Both the position numbers and the translations under genes were made by a program. DNA of 64,000 nt, from assembly GCA_964017195.1 (NCBI GenBank), contig OZ024895.1:14649034-14713033 (forward strand), written 5' to 3'. The notes beneath the pieces are model-generated. The model saw only the letters and a program-made list of their open reading frames with translations. It was not told the origin of the DNA and did not search any database. Of the stretch, positions 1 through 12,365 are shown one piece after another (the first letter of the stretch is position 1; each line of letters begins with the position of its first letter). This DNA is from Siderastrea radians (Eukaryota; Cnidaria; Anthozoa; Scleractinia; Rhizangiidae).

Positions 1-129
1 AGCTTCATTCGTCGTACTCACGCTTGAGGGTTGTGTGTTGTCTGTCTCCTGGACGGCTATGGGATTCTGGAATTCAATGAAGCAAAACGACTAGTAAAGA
101 TAAACAAACGAGAAGTATTTTCAGACCTT

Positions 130-210
130 AAACAAGAAAAGCCCCAGGGGCATTGGACCCCGCCGTTTTTCCCCCTCCCCTCGCGGTGCAACATACGGTC
201 ACTGAAGATA
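130..210. repeat. Dispersed repeat, copy 1
   Basis: A stretch beginning AAGAAAAGCCCCAGGGGCAT and running to a CGGTCACT motif recurs at about 1420-1510, with a shorter relative at 1560-1650. No coding potential was recognised; the short open frames here shift between copies. Confidence 0.6.
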
Positions 211-640
211 TGAGCCCAAGTGGTGTAAATTTTTGAAGTTGGAAATTTATCTTACCATTGACGTGTTTGCTGCCATCCCCCCCCCCCACGTCTTCTCTGC
301 ACCCTCCTGCTTGTGATAACATGAATCCCTAATAGTATGAACACCTGTCCCATCCCTCATTCCTTGGTCATCAACCTGTTCTGACACGCGCGAAGAAGAA
401 CGTGACGAAATAGTTTTGACCATAGCGTGACTCAGTTACGTCACGTTTTTTTAAAACGAACTGACAAGGGCACGGAAATGAGATTTATTAATAAAGAAAA
501 ATAATCTTAAAATCTCAAGGGAACGGTTATCTACCGGAAAAAGAAACGTACAAGTCTACTTTTAGGTCGATGAGTGATCTGCCGAAAGCAAGCTTCTGTG
601 TTTCAGTGATGTAATGTTTACGTGCCAGGGCAAGTTAGGC

Positions 641-961
641 GCCGTTTACATGAGTTATTTCATCCCGGGATGAGTTTTACCCCGGGATGACCTTCATCTC
701 ATCCCGGGATGACTTTCATCGCGGTGTCTGGTCATTTACTTTTGAGTGTTTACATGATTTGGAGCAAAAATGTGTTCGCCCCGAGATGATTTCATCCCGG
801 TCTTCAGCACAGGGATGAAATCATCCCGGGGCGAACCCATTTTTGCTCCAAATCATGTAAACGCTTACAGGTAAATGACCAGACACCGAGATGTAAGTCA
901 ACCCGGGATGAGATGAAGGTCATCCCGGGGTGAAACTCATCCTGGGATGAAATAACTCATG
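641..961. mobile_element. Fold-back MITE with long inverted repeats (copy 1)
   Basis: The two halves are mirror images: the left end reads CATGAGTTATTTCATCCCGG and the right end gives its complement, with CATCCCGGGATGA motifs repeated along both arms. There is no ORF. A related element lies at 7328-7603. The flanking sequence (580-640 and 962-1010) recurs at 1155-1260 without the element, so the window holds a paralogous near-empty site. Confidence 0.8.
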
Positions 962-1154
962 TCATGCCGGTTTCAAAGCTCGCTAGCACCTTCGTCCTTG
1001 CTGTCATCGAAGAGAAGTTAACTCCACTGAATTTCTTGTACTTTTCCACACAACTTTCCCTAAAGATTTTGGCGAAGCAAAGCAAAAATGCCAAAGAAAT
1101 GCTTGCATTTCACTGTTGAATTATTCAACTTGGCAAAAGCAAGGGACTTCCCCG

Positions 1155-1320
1155 AATCGGCTTCTGTGTTTTAGTGATGTAATGTTTACGTGCTAGGGCA
1201 AGTTAGGCGAATTCATGCCAGCTTCAAAGCTCAGCTCGCTAGCACCTTCGTTCTTCCTTTCATCGAAGGGATTGATTTTTATTATTCATTAAATCGCTAG
1301 TAATTCTCTACACCAACTTT
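1155..1320. repeat. Paralogous copy of the 590-1010 region lacking the MITE
   Basis: The segment around GTAATGTTTACGTGC and GCTCGCTAGCACCTTCGT matches 590-640 joined to 965-1010. The MITE at 641-961 is absent here. This indicates a local tandem duplication in which only one copy carries the element. Confidence 0.7.
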
Positions 1321-1419
1321 CATGAAAATCCTGGCGAATAAACGCTAAACGAACGAAGATTACCGGCAAGTATTGTTTTGACCGAACAGAGGTCTGGGGC
1401 AAGTGACCACCAAAAAAAA

Positions 1420-1660
1420 CAAAACAAGAAAAGCCCCAGGGGCATTAGACCCCGCCGTTGTTCTCCCCCCCCCCGGGGGGGTGTAAAATATGTTACAGTC
1501 ACTCAAGATAAAGCCCTTGCCTGTGTAGCGAAAGACACGACGAGTATTTGTTTGGCCGAGCAAAAACCGGAGGTCTGGGGCAAGTGACCAGCAAAAAAAA
1601 AATACGGAAAAAAACTGGGTATTACTAGACCCCGTCCTGACGGCGGGGTAATAACACGAA
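1420..1660. repeat. Dispersed repeat, copies 2 and 3
   Basis: Two further copies of the repeat at 130-210, both with GGTCTGGGGCAAGTGACCA just upstream of an A-rich run and then GACCCCG. Long C and G runs lie inside. No gene is visible. Confidence 0.55.
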
Positions 1661-2388
1661 CCATACGCGTCCTGACAAGGGTTTTGTAAGTTGTGGATGT
1701 AGGTGTAGAGATGTTCTACCTTGGTTGGCTGCCATAGCATAATAAAGAAATAATTGTAAGAAGAACAACAAGTAAACTGTAAACAAGAGACTATCCAGGT
1801 ACATGGGCATCAAATGCTTCGAAAATGCGGACTGAAAGGATGACACTTGCTGCAAGTTGGTGAAACAGAATAACCATGCAAGTTGGTATAACTGAACTGA
1901 ATACGTATAATTTGATATGATTGCATATTGACTTTGCAATAGTCATTAATGTAAACAAATTTGAACTGGTATAGACTTCTGTTTCTTCTGTTGACGAAAT
2001 TTCCCCCAAAATGTTTTTAACATTTTGCTGAGTTTCTCGGTCGACGGTCAAAAATTCTTACATCAATGGACTAGCTCACAGGTAGCAGTTGCTAATCTAG
2101 GTGACCAGTAATACATTAATTCGAAGAAAGTCTAGTATTATTATAATTGTTCTTATTTTTTAAGAGAAATTAAGGCAAAAACTGACTGTGGACAAATTTT
2201 TACAGCTATTTAATGCAAGAAATTGCCAAGTTTCGGCTGGCAAAATGGGAAAACATTATATAGTTTTTCTGCCACAGATCTAAGGAAAGTACCACATTTT
2301 TTTCTGTGGTGATGCTCCAATAAGTTACTCTGGTTTTATTGACATACATGGCCTCTCGATTGCATCTTGTGTATGACATATCACTTAC

Positions 2389-2534
2389 CATAGCTATAAA
2401 ATCCCCACATCTTGCGCATTTCTCACCATGACGGTTACGCATTCGCCAGAGCGCGAAACTTAGAGCAACAGTAACTATCAGCAGAACAATGATGACCGAG
2501 ATGTAAGCAGCATGAAGAGCACCACACGAAGAAC
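2389..2534 (-). CDS. Transmembrane exon of the left IgSF gene
   Basis: An exon with acceptor TTTTAG just above 2534 and donor GTAAGT just below 2389. It encodes a short extracellular stub, about 20 hydrophobic residues (YISVIIVLLIVTVALSFALW), then basic RMRNRHGEK and a CARCGDF motif. This is the usual pattern of a type I membrane receptor: TM helix, stop-transfer charge, start of the cytoplasmic tail. It enters in phase 1, matching the upstream Ig/FN3 exons, and leaves in phase 0, so at least one further tail exon must lie at lower coordinates or outside the window. It is the most downstream exon identified for this minus-strand locus and shows no lesion. Confidence 0.75.
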
Positions 2535-5500
2535 CTAAAAGGCAGACAAACATTTCTGTAATCCCTTCACACCCAAATTTTAAGCCATGAAATGTCGTTT
2601 TGATTCTTTATGAGTCACATGATATGACTCATCAAATGCAAGGTCTTCAGTACGTAGTATACTTTCCAATGAGGCTGTTTGTGTTTCAGGACTTAAAAAA
2701 GGGAGTCTTTCAAAAGTAATAATGTGAGCCATCTAACTCGTGGTTTGTTGTTTGTTGATCAGATGCATTTTGGGATCTGGCCAATGCAGGCAAACCGAAG
2801 ATGGTGGTTATCCTACGAATACTAGCAATGCCATATAAGCAGACCTTGTCGCAGTTTTGTTAAATAGGCACTTTGAAATTACCTTGGTAGCAGAGGTTTT
2901 TTTATCTTGCCGCTTCTTTTTCGTAGTCTTTTTAAGGCTGTCTTTACCGTTGTTGTTTTCTTCCAGTGCGAGAAAAACCTCTGCCATGAAACAAGTCCTT
3001 TCCCTGTTGAGCATGCTCTGTCGTTACTATAGAAACAACTAACTTAAGACACGTGTCTTGTCTGTGGTTGGCGAAATGATAATACGCCTGTCAGTCTAAC
3101 TACACATCGTGGGGAAGGTTGGCCAATCACAGCCAAGGCTAGCCAAGAAAACGTGCTTCTATTCTCAGGCACTGTGGGGAGAATATTAACACAGGATACC
3201 CAAATGTACTCCAAAACCTTTCAGGAAGGAAAATATCGCGAATATCAATATATGGAACTGAGTAGGAAGCGAGTCAGTGCTGCCTTCCTAGAATTCCTTT
3301 GTGTGGCATCTTTCATGTTTTATACTTTGCACCCGACAACGTTTTATCAATCAGGTGTATATGTATCAGTAAAATCAGAAATTTTCACAGATTTTGTACG
3401 TCAGCGTCGATTGCCTGCACACTAGAAATGCAACTTGTACAACCGTGAGAGAAAGCTTTGACGTTAACGCACGCGTGTCCGCACCAAGGCACGATATATC
3501 CCTTATGTTTACATGCTGAATATACGTAATGTGAATTTAAAAGTGCTCTTTCTAGTTCTGTGGATGGTTTTTCACTCTGAGCCTTAATTTAAAAAAAATG
3601 TGACTTATTGATCTAGCGTTCGCACACTTTCGTCCCCTAAACTCCGCGCATTTTTACCCACTGGCCAATTTTTACGTAACGGAAGCTCTATGTAAGCATG
3701 GTGTCGCCGCATAACTTGAGGGCGTTTGCAGGGAACGTTAATACCCATACCTCTTTAATTTTCCGGAGGTTTTATGGTACCTAAGAAAAACATAAAAAAT
3801 AACATTTTTTTACAACTTGCTACAGTGGAGTAGCACAGCAAAAATGCCAAATGTGAAAGGAAGAAATTGCCACATGTAGTAAAATAATTAAAAACAATAT
3901 TATAATTATAATAAGAACCTTCCCAGAATGCTTTGCACCAGAAAAATTTCAATGCAAAATAACTTAGTTAATTTGTGGTCGAAGAGAATGCTGTACCATG
4001 TGTTATTTACAACTTCGTGAAAGTTATCCCTCATATCAACGTTAGGGTGATGACGTCATTATTCACGTGACTATGGCAAAAATATGTTTTAGCTCACTGC
4101 AACAACAGGCCTCCATCAATTCAAAAGCAGATAACGTGCCCTGATAGCCATTGGAATGGGCAATATGGAAATTGCCACTTGACATCTGGCAGTTGAAAGT
4201 TAAGGTGGCTCTGTACAAGAGCATTTCCCAGGGGACTGGTAAGGAGTCAGTAGCTATGGTAGTTTAAGGCGGAGAGAAACAACGCTTGGCTGGTTAATAG
4301 AACTTCGCATGAAAGTAACGACCATGATATGCTCACTGTTGTGACGTCATTGGTCACGTGACCAGAGCGCACAGAAAATTCAAATCACTTTAAAACTGCC
4401 TTAAGCTCAATAAATTCGTAATTTCTCACAGTAATATTGCAGAAAAAATTGCAAGTTATTCAAAAACGTCCATTATTATTTTTCCTTTTGAAAAAAGCAC
4501 AATGAAAAATGAACCTTAAACTTTTGATAATCCCCTGTTTTGTGAGGTTTTAATATAAATGTAAAAACGAATCAGCATATTTGGTTTCAAACTATGCTCT
4601 TTCTAACTACGTTAACAGTTTTTTTAAAAAAATTCGTTTTCATATAGCTTAGGGATGTGAATTTGCAGGCACGCGGAGTACTGGGCACCAATGTCACGGA
4701 TTGCTCAGGAAGACTGGTGCACTTTTTAGGCGCGGCGCCATAGCTAGCGACAAAAGCTGAAAAATGGGGTGAAAAGGTGTTTTAGCTTTCTGTGGTCCAT
4801 TTCTGCTAAAGAATTGTTAATGGTTTCTCGGAAAGAGGACAGCACTTCATTTTTCGCTGCATTGCTCATGTCAGGTACGTGTAATTATAGCTTTTTATTG
4901 TCTTCGGTGAACAGCTTAATATATTAGCAGGGCTTTACCGATCGATCATTATAGTAAGCTTATAATGTTTCATATTTATCGTTAGTCCAGTGCTTAAATA
5001 ATTTGCCATTTTCGTTCCGGTAGCAAAAAGCCGAAAGATAGACACTTAGGTTGGTAACTAAAGTTTATTAAGTTTCGTAAGTCTTTAAATAAACGTGATA
5101 TGAAGTGATGTAGTTTTTGTACGCTCGTCTGTGAATCGTATGTTATTTGTTGGCCACGTAAAAGTGTAGCATCGCATCCTTTATGTTTTCAGTAACTTTA
5201 ATTACAGCGTTGCTGTTAAAAATAATGTTTCAAACAGCTATTGCTTAAAGCAAGAAGGTCAGGCTATTCTCCTAATGTTGATACTGGCAGATAAGCTTAA
5301 ATTCTTTTGTGTAGCATCATTTAAGCTTACGTGTTGTAAACATCTCATAACAACATAACATAACACATAACATACTTTATTTTATCTGGAACTCCATTTG
5401 TTTATTAGCTGGGCTTTTCTTCACTGCTAGCAAATTATTTATATACATCTAATGACTCACGAATGTTTCTTAGATCAAGTAAGGTTCAAAGCTATACATG

Positions 5501-5984
5501 TAGTTGGTATGATTTGATGACAAACAACAAATTTAAATTTCGAATTAGGTATGATCACTTTTGGGAAAATATGCTTAAGATAATCGAGTTCAAAGCAGGT
5601 GGATGTAATTTTTTTGTACATCTCATTCTCTACTTTTACTGATTAAGTTATTCCATAATTTGCAGGGTAAAAAATTAACTTCTATCAGTGTTTGAATCAT
5701 TGAATTGCAACTGGGGCTAGTATCCTTGAATTCCAACCTCGTCCCCAGGGTCTTTTCACTTGCTCACTTAGTATAGTGGACCAGGCCATTTAGATAAAGT
5801 GGCTTTCAAAATCCTCTAGTCTAAATCAAAAAATTTAAAACCATATTTACTTGAATAGACCCCTCCCACCCCGGATGAGAAGTCTTTTATCCAGGGATTT
5901 CGCCAATAATCATGTGGAAAAATTACCACATACTGTAGAACTCTAAGTAAGACTGGAGTCACATGTCAATAAAAACAAACCTCA
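2535..5984. other. Intronic/intergenic stretch, no gene recognised
   Basis: AT-rich sequence between the TM exon and the first segmental-duplication copy. It holds a short dispersed repeat at 3815-3888 and two TGACGTCA-containing patches (about 4050 and 4345). Short ORFs here show neither domain similarity nor splice-site support. Confidence 0.5.
3815..3888. repeat. Short dispersed repeat, copy 1
   Basis: About 75 bp starting ACTTGCTACAGTGGAGTAGC and ending in CCACATGTAGTAAAA. It matches 8631-8702 closely in the same orientation, and both copies run into A/AT-rich tails, as a short retroposon might. No tRNA-like promoter boxes are evident. Confidence 0.55.
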
Positions 5985-8520
5985 ACTTTTAGTGGCCCTG
6001 GTCAGTTTTAAATTGCTACTGGTAACCAGGAGACTGTCAATTTTTAGCCCTGAAGTTGTTGTTTTCACTGATCCTTTTTTATCTATACTAGGCATGTATA
6101 TGTCAGCAGTGATCAGTGATGCAGCTTTTCTTACAGTGAAGGTATGCCAGGGAAGATATCAATCATATAATTGTCCCAGCTTACATACTATCTTACTGTT
6201 CAGTAAAATGAACTGGGTCAGATGCAATGATCGGTTTAATTTGGGTTTGGTAGTTGAACACAATTAAACCAATAATATGCATACAACAGTGTTCGATTCC
6301 AATTTCTGAACCCAGTCAAACATAATTAAGCACAGTTAAACAATTTTAAAATCATTCAAATATACCAGATATTTAAACCATCTGCCTTTAAGTGTGTGAG
6401 AACAAGCACAAATTTCTGTAGTGTGGAATTTGAGCATGATCTGTTTTATATTGTCGTGTAAACACATAGCAGACTGGGTGGCTAAAACAGCCTTTTCGGA
6501 AAAGGAGAATTTGGCAATCCTAATACTCACAAAGGAAAATAAAAGTTGAACCAAGGATAAAATTAAATCACAACATTTACATGAGTGTTCCATCAAGACT
6601 TCCATTGGGGTAGGTGATGAAAACCTTATACCCACTTAAGTTACAAAATCCATTTTCACAGTGATGTAAGATTTATTCTTGGTGGTTAAAGGGTTAAAAC
6701 TTAATGCAGAATGAATCAAACAGTTATACCATGTATGGGTTTCCGTACCATGGTGATTATTGTGACCCAGTACCACTACTGGGGCAAGCTCACACAGGTA
6801 TGACTTGTACAGTTATGAGATTTTGTGCTGTAATCATGAAACAAATACAGAGAAACAAGAGGAAATTGGGAGGAACTTGTACCAGAATGAAAATCATGCT
6901 GGTATTATGTAAACACCCCCTTAGCCTAAAGTCGAGCAGCTCTTAAGAATGTTTCACAACATCCTCAGCGACCCAGGGGCAGTAACGCCCTGATTTCATG
7001 AGACCGGTGCAAACTCAGACTGGTATGATTTTGTTTACATGAGACCGGTCTGAAAGTCAGACTGGCATGAAGTCTTTACCTGAGACCAATCTAAACTCTG
7101 TTTGTGTTAATATGGTCCGCAACCATCCCATCCTTAAAAATCCAGTTTATCTATTATCCAACAGCTTGGAATGCTCCAACGCCACTTGTTAAACGTGCAT
7201 ACCCAAAACAAATATCTCAGACCAATTGGGACCCTGTTCATGCTTAAGTGGCTCCCCAGTCTGATTTCAAACCGTTCTGAGTCATTCATATTGGTTCAGC
7301 AGCAGTGATGAGTTAAACCAGCCTAAGGCCCTGTTTACATGAGTGACTTTATCCCCGGATGTCACTTTTATCCCATCCCGGGGTGACTTTCATTGCGGTG
7401 TCTGGTCATTTACCTGTAAATGTTTACATGATTTGGAGCTGAAATGTGTTCACCCCAGGACGATTTCATCCTGGTCTTCAGCACCAGGATGAAATCATCC
7501 CGGGGTAAACACCATTTCAGCTCCAAACCATGTAAAAACTTACAGGTAAATGACCAGACACCGATATGAAAGTCATCTCGGGATGAAATCACTCGTGTAA
7601 ACACAGCCTAAGATGATAATTATTTTATACTAGCTTCATGTTTCGTACATTTCGTGTAAACAGAGGTAAGCATTTGGAGTCGATCTGAAGTCGTACCGGC
7701 CCAAGTTGGTACCATTCTCATAGACTATGAGCAGTCTCTCATTTTTCTCTGGCGTTTGCACACTGACTGTCCTACTATTGGTAATTGCGATAATTAAAAT
7801 CTACTTTGTTTTTCGTACAGGTTTTTATTCCATCAACCTGATGTCAGGAAAATATGGCAGTTTATTATAAGGGTTTGGTTAAGAAATTTATACTTTTAGC
7901 TATATTCCCAGACACACTTTATCAATTCAAATAAAAAATTTGAAGAGCAGTTTTGAAATAAGGTTATATATTTTTTTGTCTTTTTCTGCTTAACATTTTG
8001 ATGTCATTGATTAGTTTGACTGTCCCCTCAGTACTACTAAGTGGATGATGTATGAAAATGGAATGAATCCTGGAGTACACCTTTTACGGCTCTACTTCAA
8101 AATATCTGATGAGCACACCCTGCCCCATATCTTTTTTGGGGGGAGTATCCCCCCCCCCCCAGCTACTATCCCAGGAATGAAGAGTCAGACCTATTTGATT
8201 GAATTCTCTTTATGGGGAAAACTATATTGATTGACTGATTCACCACAGTCTGATCCCTTTTTGTCAGTTCATTGCCTGTTAGGTTTCAGACTATTCTGAA
8301 ATGATTTAGGAAGAGGCTATTCCTTTTGTTTTTCTTTGGTACCAGATTATAGCAATCAGTAACAATGCTTATTGGTGGCAAATTATCAAACCAAAAAGAA
8401 CTAAAGTCTCGAGATCTACTGCCATCACGGTCTGGGGTAGTAAGAGAGTGAGTCATAATCTGTGCATCAAATAAAGTCACTTGTCATTACTGGACCATTT
8501 GTTAGAGAAAGGCAAAATTA
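5985..8520. repeat. Direct segmental duplication, copy 1
   Basis: Long, diverged similarity to 30478-33400 in the same orientation. Landmarks in both are GGTCAGTTTTAAA, CACTGATCCTTTTTT, the string GAAAGTCAGACTGG, the segment around TTCCATCAACCTGATGTCAG, and CACCACAGTCTGATCCC. Copy 1 also holds a MITE at 7328-7603. Short splice-flanked coding-like pieces occur in both copies, but no gene could be assembled. Confidence 0.75.
7328..7603. mobile_element. Fold-back MITE (copy 2) with 8-9 bp target duplication
   Basis: The element begins GCCCTGTTTACATGAGT and ends ACTCGTGTAAACA, with inverted CATCCCGG-rich arms like the element at 641-961. AGCCTAAG (nine bases with the preceding C) lies on both sides, at 7319-7327 and 7604-7612. 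An 8-bp duplication would suit the hAT superfamily; the superfamily call is inference. It is non-coding. Confidence 0.75.
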
Positions 8521-8522
8521 TA

Positions 8523-8612
8523 GAACCATTCAAGGAACTGCTGTTGAAACGCTGGAGAGACCCTCGAGATGATCCTCGTCTGATGGACAAGCCCGCAGAA
8601 AAGTTACCATGA
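8523..8612 (+). other. Coding-like fragment, unknown protein
   Basis: After a possible acceptor (TTTGTTAG) there is an open frame reading IIEPFKELLLKRWRDPRDD and on to PRLMDKPAEKL. The composition looks like real protein and does not look like repeat translation. The 3' part (8563-8625) is repeated at 9030-9090 and is followed there by a stop. There is no clean donor. It may be a captured or decayed exon; the family was not recognised. Confidence 0.35.
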
Positions 8613-8699
8613 TTTTAAAAGGGATTCACAACTTGCTACAGTGGAGTAGCACAGCAAAAATGCCAAGTGTGAAAGGCAGAAATTGCCACATGTAGTAAA

Positions 8700-8832
<133 letters not shown>

Positions 8833-8843
8833 CATCGTGTTTC

Positions 8844-8942
8844 CTCGATTAAACGCCGGGGGCGTTTATTTAAAACTCGGCCTCCCAGACCCGGCGTTTA
8901 TTCTAACCTGGCGTTTATTCGGGGCCCGGTGTTTATTTATCA
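8844..8942. mobile_element. Partial AATAAACGCCGG-type MITE
   Basis: Repeated GCGTTTATT / AATAAACGCC motifs in both orientations match the right half of the element at 9256-9393. The left end is missing. Confidence 0.6.
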
Positions 8943-9255
8943 AATGCATTTTTCAGCCATCCAATTTCTAATATGAGTACTAGAGGTTTATTGAACCAAA
9001 AGCCAAATTTCAACAAAAGGTAAGTTATCGAGATGATCCTCGTCTGATGGACAAGCCCGCAGAAAAGTTATCATGATTTTAAAAGAGATTGACACGATAC
9101 CTCATGAGGCGTCGTTTGTTTCATCTGTTTTAGTTAGAAGCACTTCTGTAACAGGTAGTTTGGTTTGAATGTTAGTGTATAAATTAAAATACAATGATAG
9201 AAAGAGAACTAGTATGCAGTTACGACACACAATCCTGCCTTTTAAAATATACCCA

Positions 9256-9393
9256 TCTCGAATAAACGCCGGCACCTCAAATAAACGCCGGGACGCCGAA
9301 TAAATGCCGGGGGCGTTTATTTCAAACTCGGCCCTGTAGACCCGGTGTTTATTTGAACCCGGCGTTTATTCGGGGTCCGGTGTTTAATCGAGA
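9256..9393. mobile_element. Palindromic MITE with AATAAACGCCGG motifs
   Basis: Terminal inverted repeats TCTCGAATAAACGCCGG and CCGGTGTTTAATCGAGA bound about 138 bp that consist of the same motif in alternating orientation. It is non-coding. Confidence 0.75.
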
Positions 9394-9687
9394 GAATACG
9401 GTATAAGCTAATGCAGCTTAGAAAGCTGCGTTCTCGCTCGCAATTTGGCTTTTAGTGAGATACTAAGCGGAGCTTACGATGAAAACCTGTACATATTATA
9501 CGACAGACCGCAAAGTTTATGGAGTGCTCCAAAAATAGATAAAGTTTGTCTACACAAGATATAGGTTGACAATTAGAAGTCAATTGAAGACGTTCGTGTT
9601 GAAGGCAATCTTGCTCTAATTTTTTTTTCTTACACGATAATAATTACATTTTTCAAATTTGACAGGGAAAAGTTACATCAGGCTCAC

Positions 9688-9973
9688 CTCTTAACACCTT
9701 GACCTTCTGTACGTTGGCTGTCTTTGAACTCTGACCATATTTGTTTGTCGCAGTCACCACAAATTCATACTCCTTGCTTTCCTCTACCTTAAAAACATAT
9801 TCCCGTTTGGAGGTATCGGTTTTGTCCTCAAGCTTCTTCCACGCATTATCATTCACGTTTCTTTGGTAAATAGAATACTTGTAATGTCTGCTCCGTTGTT
9901 TTCTGGTTCTGTCTATTTCAATGTTATTTTACCGCTCTTTTCTTGGGCTGTAAATCGAACAGCCGCGGGGCAT
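9688..9973 (-). pseudogene. Broken FN3 exon of the left IgSF locus
   Basis: The acceptor (GCACAG) and donor (GTGAGC) are intact. The product aligns with the FN3 exon at 12568-12879, including EPENNG in the C-strand region and YEFVVTATNKYGQS in the F-G region. Three lesions are visible by that alignment. Near the 5' end one base is missing (CCCCGCGG where CCCCGGCGG would keep frame). The conserved tryptophan codon before TEPENNG reads TAG. A further single-base loss in ACAAGTAT shifts the frame before YQRN-like residues. An intact 3' open frame of about 55 residues remains. The exon cannot encode an FN3 domain, though it could be skipped. Confidence 0.75.
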
Positions 9974-10346
9974 CTGTGCAAACATGGTAATGTAAGCAAT
10001 ATACTGAGTTAGTTTGTATAGTTGAGACTAAACGTTAACCCTAATAAACTACATTTCAAGGAAGAAGTGATTGATCTTCTCAAAGTAAATTAAAAAGCTA
10101 AAGCCAAAATGAAAAAAATATAATCACACACTGCTAATAAATCTGATAATTTTTTTAAGTGCGTCTTACACAAGAAGTTACAACTTCCAGTCTCACTCGA
10201 GTTTCTTGCCTTTTTTTAAGTTGCCATATCAATCCAATGGAAAAAAAGCACCGATATTATGAGTAAAGCAATGAGGTAAGAGTGCGATAAGGACATTACC
10301 AACAACATGAACATCCAACCTCAGATATCGCGTAATGACACATTAC

Positions 10347-10747
10347 GACGATTTCCGCTCAACGTTCGAGCAGTAAGTGCAAAAATTAAGTTACCAAAAA
10401 AATACTTGCAGCACTGTCACATTTTGAGAACAGATAAGAAGAACTTATCGTTACTTTTGCTCCCAAGCTGACCCCGCGAGAGAAAATGGGATTTGAAGTT
10501 ATCCATATTTCAATTAAAAAGAAGCTTCATGTCAGTTCAAAACAAAATGGCGCCCGTTTTTAGCATACTTTTACGAGATTTGAAATTAATTTTCTTGAGA
10601 ATACTTGAGAATTTCATCGCGGGGTCACTTGGGCAAGTGAACTAGAGTGAGATGTTTCAAATAGCATTTAAAATGTTACCGTGCTATGAGTAGTTTTTTG
10701 GTAAATATTTTTTGCACTTATTGCTCGAACGTTGAGCGGAATCCGTC
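10347..10747. mobile_element. MITE with ~60-bp terminal inverted repeats
   Basis: The left end reads GACGATTTCCGCTCAACGTT and the right end ACGTTGAGCGGAATCCGTC, extending inward through GCACTTA and TTGGTAA motifs. The interior is about 280 bp and non-coding. Confidence 0.7.
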
Positions 10748-10787
10748 TTAAAAAACTCGAAAAGTCAAACTACAAGAATTGTTCTGT

Positions 10788-11010
10788 TTATAGCGGAACT
10801 CCTTTGCTGCCGAAGGCCGCGGGAGTGGAGCCCCATACTCATACTAAGAGGCGTGCTGGTAATTTTTTATGGACATGGCAAGCGGAATGGCTCGCGGGCG
10901 CGTGCGCCGTACGAACGTCGCATTTTATGACTTTCTTATATGAAGCAATTTTCGCGCAGCCTCTAGCCAATGGTGTGCGAGGAATCGCGTAAGTCTTTTG
11001 ACGCGAGTTG
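10788..11010. repeat. Dispersed repeat, copy 1
   Basis: Strong similarity in the same orientation to 29300-29545, sharing GGGAGTGGAGCCCCATACTC, AGAGGCGTGCTGGTAATTTT and GCGAGGAATCG. The open frames in it differ between copies, so it is unlikely to be coding. Confidence 0.75.
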
Positions 11011-11560
11011 CACAAGCGACTCGCGTAGTGTTAAAATAACTCGTGAAAACAAAGGATAATTTTACAGTAAAACGGTATCCAACGGCCATAACATGATGAA
11101 AAACAGGATTCTACATTCAAGGATGTAAGGTTAGAGCAAAACCAAGCTTATAAGTCGAGCAGAAAAGTACTAATTTGCGAACAAATAATTCTGACCTAAA
11201 GCATGACCTTTGTATTTTAAAACGAATGAAGCGAATCCGTTTTACCAAACAGAATTAAAAAGAACATAGCTTTCCAATTGACAGTTAAAGCAAAAGCACA
11301 GATAGATAAACTAGATTTGCTTGAATCACGAAACAGAATTATAACTCTAAGTTTATACTAAAATGATACGCTTAAGAGACTAAAATTATACAGTAATTAA
11401 CAAGGTCAAGTACCTAGGTTAATAACAGTAAACAAGAAATTCTGAAGAATTTATAGGCGGCCGATGGTAACCAGGTAGATATGGAATTCCGCTTTTAGGC
11501 TTGGCTAAATCTATATATTATTTTTCTACGCCAGTGGTGTTGGTTTTAACTAAGGGTGTT

Positions 11561-12022
11561 CTCAATAGCCCAATTTCGATATCATATCATCGCGCAGAAT
11601 GCCTATTGTTCTCGAGACATTTACTCCCAGTTCAAGAAAGTTTGTAGATCTGTCATATAGCGCGTTATTATTCATAGACTCTTAGAAAGAGCTTAATCCA
11701 CTGGTTGTTATGAACGCACGGCGATGCTCATTATCATGATGTAGGCGGCAAACCAAACAATGAACGGAGTGCGCTATTGACTGGGTTGGCGCCGGGGAAG
11801 CGCTCTGAAAAGAGCTCCCGATCATTGACGTTCTCGATTTCTTCGTTATTGATAGCGCAATCTAGCTGGCAGTTCGGGCTGGTGCTAACTCAAAACAATA
11901 GACATCACTACGAGGCTTAGGGGAATAAGAAAAGGATTTATATGGGTTTATTGCCCTAAGCTTTGAAATGATACGTATTGTTTAAGACTGAATTTTTATA
12001 TATCGAAATTGGGCTATTAGAG
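11561..12022. mobile_element. MITE with AATAGCCCAATTTCGATAT termini
   Basis: The left terminus AATAGCCCAATTTCGATAT and right terminus ATATCGAAATTGGGCTATT are inverted copies. The internal ~420 bp has no ORF. Confidence 0.7.
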
Positions 12023-12130
12023 GACTTAGCCCTTTATCAAACATTATGTAAATGTACCTGTTTTGCCCGTTTTAATATTCTTTCAGAACGAATAAACCTC
12101 AAGAAACCGTTGCAATCTGAAACAACTCTA

Positions 12131-12365
12131 AGCGGCCTTCACACGTCAAACTAATGTTGGCCAACTCGTGTCGGCAAACTCGAATTGGTATGTGTGAACG
12201 ACACAACAACATGTTGCCAAACTGTTGGCGACAAATAGATCTTGTCTCTTTTCTCGTCAACTTTTCGCCAACAGTTTGCCAACACGTTGGTGTGTCGTTC
12301 ACACATACCAATTTGAGTTTGCCAACACGAGTTGGCCAACATTAGTTTGACGTGTGAAGGCCGCT
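12131..12365. mobile_element. Near-perfect palindromic MITE
   Basis: The arms start AGCGGCCTTCACACGTCAAA and end with the complement. The two ~110-bp arms contain TTGGCCAAC and GTGTGAACGAC and flank a short centre. CTA on the left and TTA on the right would suit a TWA-type (PIF/Harbinger) target, but this is uncertain. The overlapping frames on both strands are by-products of the symmetry. Confidence 0.8.

Noticed and set aside
1791..2051. Minus-strand frame (VKNILGEISSTEETEVYTSS) as a cytoplasmic tail exon after the TM exon
   Set aside because: Position and acidity fit, but no acceptor gives the required phase-0 entry and no clear donor follows.
2808..3014. Lysine-rich minus-strand frame
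   Set aside because: It would lie on the extracellular side of the TM exon, has no splice support and looks low-complexity.
12099..12345. Three overlapping ORFs on both strands
   Set aside because: Products of a palindromic MITE; the two strands give nearly the same peptide.
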